Of a stretch of 64,000 bases of DNA, positions 9,000 to 17,017 are shown one piece after another (positions within the stretch are counted from its first letter, which is position 1; every line of letters starts with the position of its first letter). This DNA comes from Mycobacterium sp. Z3061. Its GTDB lineage: Bacteria; Actinomycetota; Actinomycetes; Mycobacteriales; Mycobacteriaceae. The stretch is taken from assembly GCF_031583025.1 (NCBI RefSeq), contig NZ_CP134062.1, positions 6,111,234-6,175,233 on the forward strand. The letters run 5' to 3'. The notes beneath the pieces were generated by a model that made no database searches, was not told the origin of the DNA, and saw only the letters and a program-made list of their open reading frames with translations. The position numbers and the translations under genes are program-made.

Positions 9000-9653
9000 C
9001 TACGCCATTCGCGCCCGGGCCACCTGCGCGGCACCGTTGCCGGTGATCAGCCACAGCGTGGCGAGCTGACCGATCAACTCGTCCACCGACAGGTCGACGT
9101 CACCGTTGACGAAGGCCAGGATCGCCTCGGCCGTCCCACCGACGATGAACGACGGCGCCACCTTGGCCAGCGGGTCTGCCTCCAGCTCGACATCGTGCAC
9201 CGCGCGACCGTGGGCGACCAACACCTCGGTCAGCCGGCGCATCACCGTGTTGCGGTGAGCCTGCAGCTCGGGTGAGGAAGCGACGCCACCGAGCAGCACC
9301 CGGGCCCGTCGGGGATCGTCGACCAGGACGCGCACGGCCGCCGCCACCCCGGCCAGCGCCTGGGCCTCCAATGGCTGCTCGATCACCGCCCCGACGGCCG
9401 CCAGGGTTGCCGTGCGCACCTCGTCCGCGATGTCGTCGACGACCGCAGCAGACAGCGCATCAACATCGCCGAAGCTTTCGTAGAAGTACCTCTTATTCAA
9501 ACCGGCTGCGGCGCAGAGCTTGTCGACTGTGACGCTGCGCCATTCATTGCGTGCCATCGCGTCCATCGCCGCGTCCAACAGTCGCCGGCGGCGCTGCCGT
9601 CGGCGCTCCGGCGCGGACTGCCCACCGTAGGCCCGCTGAGTTGACTCGGACAC
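9000..9653 (-). CDS. TetR-family transcriptional regulator
   Basis: A 217-aa regulator. After an Arg-rich arm (RRRQRRRR), the N-terminal helix-turn-helix contains VTVDKLCAAAGLNKRYFYESF, the standard TetR recognition region. The C-terminal half is a variable helical ligand-binding domain. GTG 9653 or TTG 9659 are the plausible starts; the reading frame stays open upstream to 10184 only as antisense to the neighbouring gene. It is divergent from a three-gene module starting at 9756. Two near-identical palindromes occupy the space between and are the obvious candidate operators. Inference: it represses that module and itself; the ligand may be a lipid or steroid-like substrate of the SDR or hydrolase. 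Confidence 0.85.
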   Translation of the reverse strand: MSESTQRAYGGQSAPERRRQRRRRLLDAAMDAMARNEWRSVTVDKLCAAAGLNKRYFYESFGDVDALSAAVVDDIADEVRTATLAAVGAVIEQPLEAQALAGVAAAVRVLVDDPRRARVLLGGVASSPELQAHRNTVMRRLTEVLVAHGRAVHDVELEADPLAKVAPSFIVGGTAEAILAFVNGDVDLSVDELIGQLATLWLITGNGAAQVARARMA

Positions 9654-9692
9654 CGTCAAATCCTCGCAGGCGTTGACAACACCGACAAACTC

Positions 9693-9734
9693 TGGCACGT
9701 TTTCGTACCAGATATTTGGCACTATTTCGTACCA
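9693..9734. promoter_or_regulatory. Paired imperfect palindromes, candidate TetR operators
   Basis: Two copies of TGGCAC-N6-GTACCA lie at 9693-9710 and 9717-9734, 24 bp apart start to start. Spacers are GTTTTC and TATTTC. Each half-site pair differs from a perfect palindrome at one position (TGGCAC versus TGGTAC). They lie between the divergent TetR gene and the 9756 gene, the second ending 21 bp before that ATG. Placement and repetition suggest cooperative binding by two dimers. Confidence 0.65.
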
Positions 9735-9755
9735 GAATTGCGGGACCGGAGGATC

Positions 9756-10424
9756 ATGACGAAACCAGCAGCCACCAACACCAAGACGCCCGAACGCAAC
9801 ACGTCGGTACTCAACGACCTCCGGCAGCTGGCACGCACCTCCCCCGTGCTGGCGCGCCGCCAGGGATGGGACTACCTGCGCGAGCTCGGCAACAGCGGTC
9901 GGCGCGAGCAGCTGGCCACCCTGTTCGCCCGCGGTGACGCCCCCGACGGCCCGTACGGGGCGCTGGAAGGCCTGATCGTCGGCAACCTGTTCGGCGTCCC
10001 GGAGGCCTACCTGGCCAACCCGCTGCTGAAGATCGATCCGACCTGGCGCGGCAAGACATTCACGGCAGACACCGGTTTCAATCGCCTGGCCCCGCTGGCC
10101 AGGTACGCAATGCCGGTGATCGCCCCGCTCTACCGGGGCTTGCGCCGGGAAGGTTCCGAGATGGTGGGCTTCGGCTTCGATCACCGCATCGAAACCGCCG
10201 CGATCTCGCCGTACAACACCGTGCGTGCACTCGACTACGGCCCCGAAAAATACCGTAATCCCAGCGTGCGGACATTCCCCATCAAGCGGACCCGCGACGA
10301 GATAGTGGAACTGCTACCGGGCCTCTACCTGGGGCGGGCGCTGCTGACGATGCACACCGGCGAGGTGCGGCTCATCGCCTATTTCGCGCTGCGGGAATTC
10401 GCCGATGAGAGCCTAACCCGATGA
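9756..10424 (+). CDS. Conserved protein of unknown function, first gene of TetR-controlled module
   Basis: A 222-aa soluble protein without signal peptide or membrane segment. ATG 9756 has GGAGG at 9748-9752; the upstream TTG 9738 has no such site. Visible features are WRGKTFTADTGFN near residue 105 and a C-terminal KRTRDEIVELLPGLYLGRAL stretch followed by a hydrophobic strand. The arrangement vaguely recalls DUF4334/GXWXG-type small beta-rich proteins, but I do not recognise the family with confidence. It overlaps the following SDR gene by four bases (ATGA), so the two are translationally coupled. It is probably controlled by the TetR protein encoded divergently. Confidence 0.75.
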   Translation: MTKPAATNTKTPERNTSVLNDLRQLARTSPVLARRQGWDYLRELGNSGRREQLATLFARGDAPDGPYGALEGLIVGNLFGVPEAYLANPLLKIDPTWRGKTFTADTGFNRLAPLARYAMPVIAPLYRGLRREGSEMVGFGFDHRIETAAISPYNTVRALDYGPEKYRNPSVRTFPIKRTRDEIVELLPGLYLGRALLTMHTGEVRLIAYFALREFADESLTR

Positions 10425-11227
10425 TCAAGCTCAAGGGCGCGGTCGTCTGCGTCACCGGAGGCGCACGCGGCATCGGTCGTGCCACCGCCAATTCGCTTGC
10501 AGCGCGCGGAGCGACCGTATGGATCGGTGACCTGGATGCCGACGAGTGCTTCCGCACCGCCCGCGAGATCGGGGTCCGGGCGGCACATCTGGACGTCACA
10601 GACGAAGCCAGTGTCGCCGCGTTCCACCGCGCCGCATCCGCGGACGGGCCGGTGGTGATGCTGGTGAACAATGCCGGCATCCAGTACATGGGTTCTTTTG
10701 TGGAACAAAAACTTTCGGCTTACCACCGCGAGGTGGCGGTGAACCTGGTGGGCGTCATCAACGGGATGCACGAATTCCTGCCCGAGATGCTCGAGCGCAA
10801 CTACGGTCACATCGTCAACGTGGCGTCGATGGCGGCCAAGGTCACCACTCCCGGAATCTCCGTCTACTGCGCGACGAAGTATGCGGTGGCCGCACTTTCG
10901 CGCGCGGTGCGCGCCGAGATCGCCGACACCGACGTCACCATCACCACGCTGATGCCGACAGCCGTGCACACCGAGTTGACTGCGGGGGTGTCGCTGAACC
11001 TGCTGCCTACTAGGCAACCCGAACAGATCGCCGAGACCATTGCGGACAGTGCGCGGCGACCCGGGCGGGAGGTTACCGTGCCGTGGTGGCTGGCGCCCTT
11101 CGGAGCCATCGAAGAAGTGACACCCGAACCGTTGATGCATCGCCTCAAGCGGATTGCGACCCGCAACGAGCCGCCGGGCCACTTCGACGAACAACGCCGC
11201 CGCGGTTACCTGGACCGGATCGGTTAG
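10421..11227 (+). CDS. Short-chain dehydrogenase/reductase
   Basis: A 268-aa classical SDR. The NAD(P)-binding TGGARGIG lies at residues 12-19, NNAG at 83-86, the catalytic Ser near 136, and YCATK gives Tyr149/Lys153. Its C-terminal 70 residues are more polar and longer than in minimal SDRs, with a PWWLAPFG segment. It oxidises or reduces a hydroxyl/carbonyl group of an unknown substrate. It is coupled by an ATGA overlap to the upstream gene and followed after about 100 bp by an alpha/beta hydrolase, suggesting one catabolic or lipid-modifying module under the divergent TetR regulator. Confidence 0.9.
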   Translation: MIKLKGAVVCVTGGARGIGRATANSLAARGATVWIGDLDADECFRTAREIGVRAAHLDVTDEASVAAFHRAASADGPVVMLVNNAGIQYMGSFVEQKLSAYHREVAVNLVGVINGMHEFLPEMLERNYGHIVNVASMAAKVTTPGISVYCATKYAVAALSRAVRAEIADTDVTITTLMPTAVHTELTAGVSLNLLPTRQPEQIAETIADSARRPGREVTVPWWLAPFGAIEEVTPEPLMHRLKRIATRNEPPGHFDEQRRRGYLDRIG

Positions 11228-11326
11228 AAAGCTTTTAGAAGGACGCAAGAAAGGCACAAGGCCTGCCACACAGACTCACTTCACCAGGAAATATCCGTCC
11301 ACACCGAAGTGACCAAGCAGGCCAAC

Positions 11327-12295
11327 ATGACCACTCTCCGAACGATCGATCTGCACGGCGAACGTGTCGCATACCGCGACGAAGGCGCCGGCGAGGTGCT
11401 GCTGCTGATCCACGGGATGGGCGGCAACTCGAACAACTGGTACGAGATGATCCCCGCGCTTGCCAAGAAGTATCGCGTCATCGCACCGGACCTGCTGGGC
11501 CACGGCCAGACCGCCAAGCCGCGGGCCGATTACTCGCTGGGTGCCTTTGCGGTGTGGTTGCGGGATCTGCTTGACGCCCTTGGTATTCCGCGGGTGACGA
11601 TCGTCGGCCACTCGCTGGGCGGCGGCATCGCGATGCAGTTCGCACACCAGCACCGCGACTACTGCGAACGACTGATCCTGATCAGCAGCGGCGGACTGGG
11701 CAACGAGGTGAACCGGACATTGCGGCTCGCTTCACTGCCCGGTTCGGGGGTTCTGCTGCAACTGGCGTCCGCCAAGCCGGTGATCAAAGCCCGGATGGCG
11801 CTTGCGGCCGTGGGCAACCGATCCGACCTCAGCCACCACTGGGAGGCCCACGCCGCACTGGCCAACCGGGAAAACCGCCAGGCGTTCCTGCGCACCCTGC
11901 GCGCCGTCGTCGACGGGCGCGGACAGGCGGTCTGCGCGCTGAACCGCCTGCACTTCAACGCCGACCGGCCGGTGCTGATCATCACCGGCGATCAGGACCC
12001 CGTGATCCCGGTCGCCCACGCACACGCGGCCCACCAGGCCATGCCGCACAGCCGGCTGCACGTCATCCCCGGCGTAGCCCACCATCCCCACACCGAGTGC
12101 GCCCAGACGGTGGCGCGGCTCATCCACGACTTCATCGGCTCCGACGAGGAGCACGCGGACGCTGCCGTGTCGCTGGCCGACTGGTCGGCAGCGCAGCGCG
12201 CCGGATCTCGGCACGCCGCGCCGCGGGTCAGCCGGCGACGCGCGCGGCGGCACCTGCAGGCAGTGCCGCACGCCGACGAATCCCTCTGCGGCTGA
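11327..12295 (+). CDS. Alpha/beta hydrolase
   Basis: A 322-aa hydrolase with HGMGGN (oxyanion loop), PDLLGHGQ, nucleophile elbow GHSLGGG (Ser96), acid in TGDQDPVIP and the base His in GVAHHPH. ATG 11327 is used since homologues begin close to the TIDLHGERVAYRDEG strand; GTG 11309 is possible. The sequence is close in layout to the Rv2715-type hydrolases of mycobacteria as I recall them (YSLGAF..RDLL..LGIPRVTIVGHSLGGG). It ends with an Arg/Ala-rich tail of about 40 residues of low complexity. It is probably the third gene of the TetR module, though the 99-bp gap would allow its own promoter. Likely esterase or lipase-like; substrate unknown. Confidence 0.88.
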   Translation: MTTLRTIDLHGERVAYRDEGAGEVLLLIHGMGGNSNNWYEMIPALAKKYRVIAPDLLGHGQTAKPRADYSLGAFAVWLRDLLDALGIPRVTIVGHSLGGGIAMQFAHQHRDYCERLILISSGGLGNEVNRTLRLASLPGSGVLLQLASAKPVIKARMALAAVGNRSDLSHHWEAHAALANRENRQAFLRTLRAVVDGRGQAVCALNRLHFNADRPVLIITGDQDPVIPVAHAHAAHQAMPHSRLHVIPGVAHHPHTECAQTVARLIHDFIGSDEEHADAAVSLADWSAAQRAGSRHAAPRVSRRRARRHLQAVPHADESLCG

Positions 12296-12438
12296 GAACC
12301 TTCAAGTCCTGGTCAGCGGAAGCCGGACTTGTGTGGAACATATGACTATTCTCTGAGTCTCGTCGGCCACGGCCCAGTAGCTTCACTTTGCGGCTTCAAT
12401 CTGTTGGCAAGATCGTGACGTTCGGTACAGGGAGGGTT

Positions 12439-14403
12439 GTGGACGACGAGGGCACGCCGTTCGGCCGTTATCGGCTGATCGAGCTGATTGGCCGCGGTGG
12501 CATGGGTGAGGTCTGGCGAGCCTTCGACACCGAGACCCAACGCGTGGTCGCCGTCAAGGTGCTGTCGGCGAACCTCGCCAACGACCCGTCTTTCGTGCAG
12601 CGGTTCCGACGGGAGGCGCTGGCCGCGGCCGGGCTCAACGACCCCCATGTCATTCCGATTCACCATTTCGGCGAAATCGACGGCCGCCTCTATGTGGACA
12701 TGCGCCTCATCAACGGCCGTGATCTGCAGAGCATCATCGCCGAGGGCGTCATGGATCCGGCACGCGCGGTGAGCATCATCGAGCAGATCGCCTCGGCACT
12801 GCACAGCGCGCACCAGATCGGACTGGTGCACCGGGACGTCAAGCCGTCCAACATCCTGGTCACTCCCAACGACTTCGCTTATCTGATCGACTTCGGCATT
12901 GCCAGCGCTGCGGGCGATTCACGGATGACCCATACCGGCAGCGTGATCGGCACCTGGGCCTATATGGCCCCCGAACGGCTGAACCAAGGCCAAACGGACC
13001 CGCGCAGCGATACCTATTCACTCGCCTGCGTTCTGCATGAGTGCCTGACCGGCAGTCAGCCGTACCCAGGGACCAGTATTGAACAGCAGATCGGCGGCCA
13101 TCTCGGCTTGCCGACGCCGCGGCCCTCAGCTTTCCGCAGAGGTCTGCCCATCCAACTCGACGGCGTGATCGCGATCGGGATGGCCAAGAATCCCGACCAG
13201 CGTTACTCGACTCCCGTCGAGATGGCCGCAGCGGCCCGTGCGGCGATCAACCAACCGGGCGCGGCGCCCGCCCACCACCACACCCCGGCACCGGTGCAGG
13301 CCAGCGTGCCGCGGAACTACTATCCGGCGGCGCCGGTTTCCAATACCGATGCGACCCAGTACCGGCAATATGTGCCGCCGGCCGGTTCCGATGTCCCGGC
13401 CAGCATCAGTCCGCCGCCCGTCGGCCCGCCCCGGCCCGCGGCGACGACATCGTCCCCACCGAACCGGAAACGTCGACGCGCCCTGGTGGCGAGCGGCATT
13501 CTCGCGGCGATCGCCGTCATCGCCCTGGTCGCCGTCTTCGCGCTGATCCCGGATAAAAAGACTGGTCCCGCGACTACCCCCCTCGCCAATTCCGGGCCGA
13601 TAACCGGCTCCTACACCGTTAGCTTCGGCCCCAGCATCGGCCTGTCGGGTAAGCCCGAGCCAGGCACGGAACCACCCGGGCAGGAGACGTGGAAGCTGCG
13701 GTCGGTGTGCGGCGCGAAGGGGTGCGTGGCTACGGCGGCCAGAAGCGACGGCTCCTTCAAACACCCGACGAACCTGGTATTCGACGACATCAACGGACGC
13801 TGGATCGCGGTAGCGCTCGACACCGAGAGATGCGGCAACGAAGACATCGAAGAGTGGCATTGGATCTACCTGTTACCGCGTCCGGACGGCAGCCTGGCCG
13901 GCGAGTGGATCGACGACTCCGTCAAGTGCTACAGCAAACGGAGCGTGACATTCACCCGCAGCGGCGACGCCGACATCGCCGGTCTACCCGACCCGACAAC
14001 GCTGCCCGCCCGGGTGGCCTCCCCGGCACTGGGACTTCGCGGCTTCTACCGCTCGAAAGTGACGACAGCGACCGGCCAACCGAAGTTGGGCGATCAGGAC
14101 TTCAGCGTCGACACATTCTGCCTGCGCGCCGGGGACCGATGCCTGAGCCGGTTCGTGCTGACCGATTTCACCGACCACCAGCTGTTCATCTTCGCCAACA
14201 ACGCCTGGACGGAGAACTCCGAAGAGGACGTGCCCTGCCCGGCCGGCGGAACGAGTCATGTCCGGATGACCGGTGTCTTTCCGCTGCCCAAACCGGCCCA
14301 GGACCCGATCACGTCGATGTCCGGCCATGGCATGGAGGACGTTTCGGGTAGCGCATGCAAGGGTGGGCCCTACGATCAGGTCTTCACGCGCATCAGGGAT
14401 TGA
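12439..14403 (+). CDS. Transmembrane Ser/Thr protein kinase with Cys-containing ectodomain (copy 1)
   Basis: A 654-aa receptor-like kinase. The cytosolic kinase domain (about 8-270) has GRGGMGEV, Lys40, HRDVKPSN (Asp133), DFG at 151-153, activation-loop Thr165/Thr167 and APE. A Pro-rich juxtamembrane linker, one helix (about 348-370) and a 270-residue exported domain with several Cys follow. The kinase core resembles PknD-type mycobacterial kinases. The ectodomain is not the PknD propeller and is shared with the minus-strand kinase at 22533-24734. GTG 12439 is chosen because GGAGG precedes it and the paralogue starts at the same place; the frame opens from TTG 12388. It converges with the PE_PGRS gene, leaving 5 bp between stops. 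Confidence 0.92.
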   Translation: MDDEGTPFGRYRLIELIGRGGMGEVWRAFDTETQRVVAVKVLSANLANDPSFVQRFRREALAAAGLNDPHVIPIHHFGEIDGRLYVDMRLINGRDLQSIIAEGVMDPARAVSIIEQIASALHSAHQIGLVHRDVKPSNILVTPNDFAYLIDFGIASAAGDSRMTHTGSVIGTWAYMAPERLNQGQTDPRSDTYSLACVLHECLTGSQPYPGTSIEQQIGGHLGLPTPRPSAFRRGLPIQLDGVIAIGMAKNPDQRYSTPVEMAAAARAAINQPGAAPAHHHTPAPVQASVPRNYYPAAPVSNTDATQYRQYVPPAGSDVPASISPPPVGPPRPAATTSSPPNRKRRRALVASGILAAIAVIALVAVFALIPDKKTGPATTPLANSGPITGSYTVSFGPSIGLSGKPEPGTEPPGQETWKLRSVCGAKGCVATAARSDGSFKHPTNLVFDDINGRWIAVALDTERCGNEDIEEWHWIYLLPRPDGSLAGEWIDDSVKCYSKRSVTFTRSGDADIAGLPDPTTLPARVASPALGLRGFYRSKVTTATGQPKLGDQDFSVDTFCLRAGDRCLSRFVLTDFTDHQLFIFANNAWTENSEEDVPCPAGGTSHVRMTGVFPLPKPAQDPITSMSGHGMEDVSGSACKGGPYDQVFTRIRD

Positions 14404-14408
14404 GGCGG

Positions 14409-16130
14409 CTAGACCGGGACCGGCAGCCCGGTGAGGCCGCTGAGACTGGGGTGGGTCAGCGAGTCGATGAAGTCCTCGACCACTGCCAACGGGAAGTTCG
14501 CCGTCGCGGTGCCGACCCCTTCGAGTCCGTCGCGGACCGCGATCGCGAACGTCGTCGGATCGCCGGATAGCAACCCCTCGAACGCATTCCACGCCGCCAC
14601 CTGCGGCGGCACGATCAGGTTCCGGAAGTCGACGAACAGCTTGGTCGGCAGATTCGCCGGCCCGACGGGTACGCCGTCCCAGCTGACCAGATTCCAGCCG
14701 CCCTTGGGATCGCCCTGCATGACCACAACGCTGGTGTTGTTGAGCTGATGGGTAAGCAGCAGTAGGGGGTTGGGGTTGTTCACGTTCATCAGCGTGCCGA
14801 CCTCGATCGTGAAGGCGCTCGAGTACGCCACGTCGGTGATGTGCCCGGTCACCGGGGAGACGATCGGGTTGCCCATCGCGGTGTTGTACATCGCTTGCAC
14901 CGACTGGTTGAAGGCGTTGTTGAACACGATGCCGTTGACATTCGTGGAGCCGGGCGCCAGCATCGGCACCAGGGGGAAGCCGAGCGTCCACGCGATCGGG
15001 CCCATCAGATAGAGGATGCCCGCGGGGCTGATCTGCGGTAGGCCCTCGTAGATGCCGGCGTTGATCTCGTTGAGGCCGGCCAATATCTGCGGGTTCGCGG
15101 TCAGGTAGCTCGCGGTCTGCTGCGTCCGCAGCAACTCGGAAGCGAAAATTCCGGCGTACTGGTTCGGCGGGTCGAGGACGGCAGCAATCGCCGCCGCCTG
15201 TTGCTGTCCGAGCGCCGTCAGCGACACACCCGGTACCGCGGTGTCGATCCAGCCCTGGGCATTGGCGATCGACTGGGCATGGCGCACGAAGTCGATCTGG
15301 ATGAGCGTGCCCGGCCCGGCGGTGGGCAGCGCGCCCGTGCCATGTGTGCCGACGAACAACCCGCCGCGGCCGGCGAACCCACCACCTGCCGCGTCGCCGC
15401 CGTTGCCGAAGAACAGCGCCTGCCCGCCGCTGCCTCCAGCACCGCCCGCGCCACCCAGACCGCCGTTGCCCATCAGCCAGCCGCCGACACCGCCCGTGCC
15501 GCCGATCGCGCCGCCGAAACCGGCGCCACCGGCGCCGCCGTTGCCGATCAGCCCGGCGTTGCCGCCGGTGCCGCCCGGCGTCACGCCGGCCGTCGGCGAA
15601 TAGCCCGTGCCGCCGTCACCGAACAGGAAGCCGCCGGCCCCGCCGGTCGGGTGGGCCGCGGTGCCGGCCGCACCGTGGCCGATCAGGCCGCGTCCGAACA
15701 GCAGGGTCGTCGGCGCGTTGATGATCGGGTCCAGCGTCTGACCCAGCGGACTGGCGATCCAGGCATCACCGGCGGTATGCAGCGGACCATAGACCAGGCC
15801 CTGAAAACCTTGGGCGACAACAGAATCCAAGCCGTCCAGCGCAGCGGTAGCGGCGGCCTCGGCACCCGAGTACGACGTCGCGGCAACACCCAGGTTCTGC
15901 ACGAACTGCTCGTAGTACGACGCCGCCTGAACAGCCGCCGCCTGGTACTGCAGACCGTGCGTGCCGAACAACGCCGCGACGGCCGTCGACACCTCGTCAG
16001 CGGCCGCTGCCGCCAGGTCGGTCGTCGGAAGTAGTGCCCCGAGGTTTCCAGCTTGCAGGGCCGCCCCGATCTGCGCCAAGTCTGTAGCCGCCGTCGTCAA
16101 GAAGCCCGGCGCCGTAGTCACATACGACAT
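14409..16130 (-). CDS. PE_PGRS protein with C-terminal histidine-phosphatase (phosphoglycerate-mutase-like) domain
   Basis: A 573-aa protein: PE domain (about 1-95, starting MSYVTTAPGF), a linker, a short PGRS-type Gly-Gly-Ala/Asn tract (about 150-270) and a histidine-phosphatase domain (about 280-470). The phosphatase loop reads FVRHAQSIAN, the usual RHG being RHA, and a second His lies in LLTHQLNNTS. The architecture and length closely match M. tuberculosis PE_PGRS11 (Rv0754, about 584 aa), reported as a surface-associated phosphoglycerate mutase. ATG 16130 is preceded by AGGGTGGG; the upstream frame to 16154 has no such site. PE proteins are typically exported by type VII secretion (ESX-5). 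Whether the Gly to Ala change affects catalysis is unknown. Confidence 0.9.
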   Translation of the reverse strand: MSYVTTAPGFLTTAATDLAQIGAALQAGNLGALLPTTDLAAAAADEVSTAVAALFGTHGLQYQAAAVQAASYYEQFVQNLGVAATSYSGAEAAATAALDGLDSVVAQGFQGLVYGPLHTAGDAWIASPLGQTLDPIINAPTTLLFGRGLIGHGAAGTAAHPTGGAGGFLFGDGGTGYSPTAGVTPGGTGGNAGLIGNGGAGGAGFGGAIGGTGGVGGWLMGNGGLGGAGGAGGSGGQALFFGNGGDAAGGGFAGRGGLFVGTHGTGALPTAGPGTLIQIDFVRHAQSIANAQGWIDTAVPGVSLTALGQQQAAAIAAVLDPPNQYAGIFASELLRTQQTASYLTANPQILAGLNEINAGIYEGLPQISPAGILYLMGPIAWTLGFPLVPMLAPGSTNVNGIVFNNAFNQSVQAMYNTAMGNPIVSPVTGHITDVAYSSAFTIEVGTLMNVNNPNPLLLLTHQLNNTSVVVMQGDPKGGWNLVSWDGVPVGPANLPTKLFVDFRNLIVPPQVAAWNAFEGLLSGDPTTFAIAVRDGLEGVGTATANFPLAVVEDFIDSLTHPSLSGLTGLPVPV

Positions 16131-16231
16131 CGCCCACCCTCGTTGGTATCGCACTTAGGGTCATCATCGCGTCCCGTGCTTGAAAAAGAGCGCGTATCGA
16201 AAAATTGGGTTACCGAACGATGAGCACGCGG

Positions 16232-17017
16232 TTACGACTGCGGTTTTCGGCTTTTGCGGTCAAGAAACGACTGCATATGCCGCTGCGGTTCGCCGGTCAG
16301 GAACGCTCGGCCGAACTCGCCCACGCTGTCTTCGATCGCCGCGTTGACCGACATGTCGAACCACTTGTTGAGGAGCCGCTTCTGTTGCCGGACCGCCGCC
16401 GGCCCGAATCCGCCCAGTCGCGCCGTGAGCTGTGCGATGCGCGCATCGAGTTCCCGCGGCGCGACCACCTCGTGCACCAGTCCCCAAGTGAGGGCCGTGT
16501 CGGCATCGATCGTTTCGCCGGTGAGCAGCATCCAGGCCGAGTGCCCGGCCCCGATCAGCGCCGGCATCAGCGCCGCGTGGATCACCGAAGGGATTCCTAC
16601 GGCCACCTCCGGCATCCCGAACTTGGCGCCGGATTCGGCGATCCGCAGATCACAGGACATGGCGACCTCCAGGCCACCGCCGAGGCACCAGCCGGCGAGA
16701 CGGGCGATGACGGGGACGGGGCATTCCCGGATCGCTTCGCACAGGCCCGCCAGGCGACGGATGAACACCTGGCCGCTGTCCTGTTCCAGATTGACCATCT
16801 CGTTGATGTCGGCGCCGCCGATGAACGCCTTCTCACCCGAGCCGCGCAACACCACCACGCGCACCCCGGGGTCGTCTCCCGCCGTCTGCAGCGCCTGGGT
16901 GAGCTCCGAAATCGCCGGACTACCAATGATATTCAGCGCTTTGGAGTTGATCAGCTCGATGGTGGACACGCCGCCGTCGCGACCGAGCCGCACGAAGCTG
17001 GTTTCCGTCATAGTCAT
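16232..17017 (-). CDS. Enoyl-CoA hydratase/isomerase family protein
   Basis: A 261-aa crotonase-fold protein. The first oxyanion-hole segment is EKAFIGGADI and the second is WCLGGGLEVAMSCDLRIA. FGMPEVAVGIPSV contains a Glu at one of the usual catalytic positions. It would hydrate or isomerise an enoyl-CoA; chain length is unknown. Its ATG overlaps the stop of the upstream WS/DGAT gene (ATGA), so the two are translationally coupled. This suggests a link between acyl-CoA turnover and ester or triacylglycerol formation. Confidence 0.9.
   Translation of the reverse strand: MTMTETSFVRLGRDGGVSTIELINSKALNIIGSPAISELTQALQTAGDDPGVRVVVLRGSGEKAFIGGADINEMVNLEQDSGQVFIRRLAGLCEAIRECPVPVIARLAGWCLGGGLEVAMSCDLRIAESGAKFGMPEVAVGIPSVIHAALMPALIGAGHSAWMLLTGETIDADTALTWGLVHEVVAPRELDARIAQLTARLGGFGPAAVRQQKRLLNKWFDMSVNAAIEDSVGEFGRAFLTGEPQRHMQSFLDRKSRKPQS

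Noticed and set aside
7873-9069. 398-codon plus-strand frame opposite the HNH gene
   Set aside because: The minus frame has DUF222/HNH motifs and a proper start; the plus frame is its high-GC shadow.
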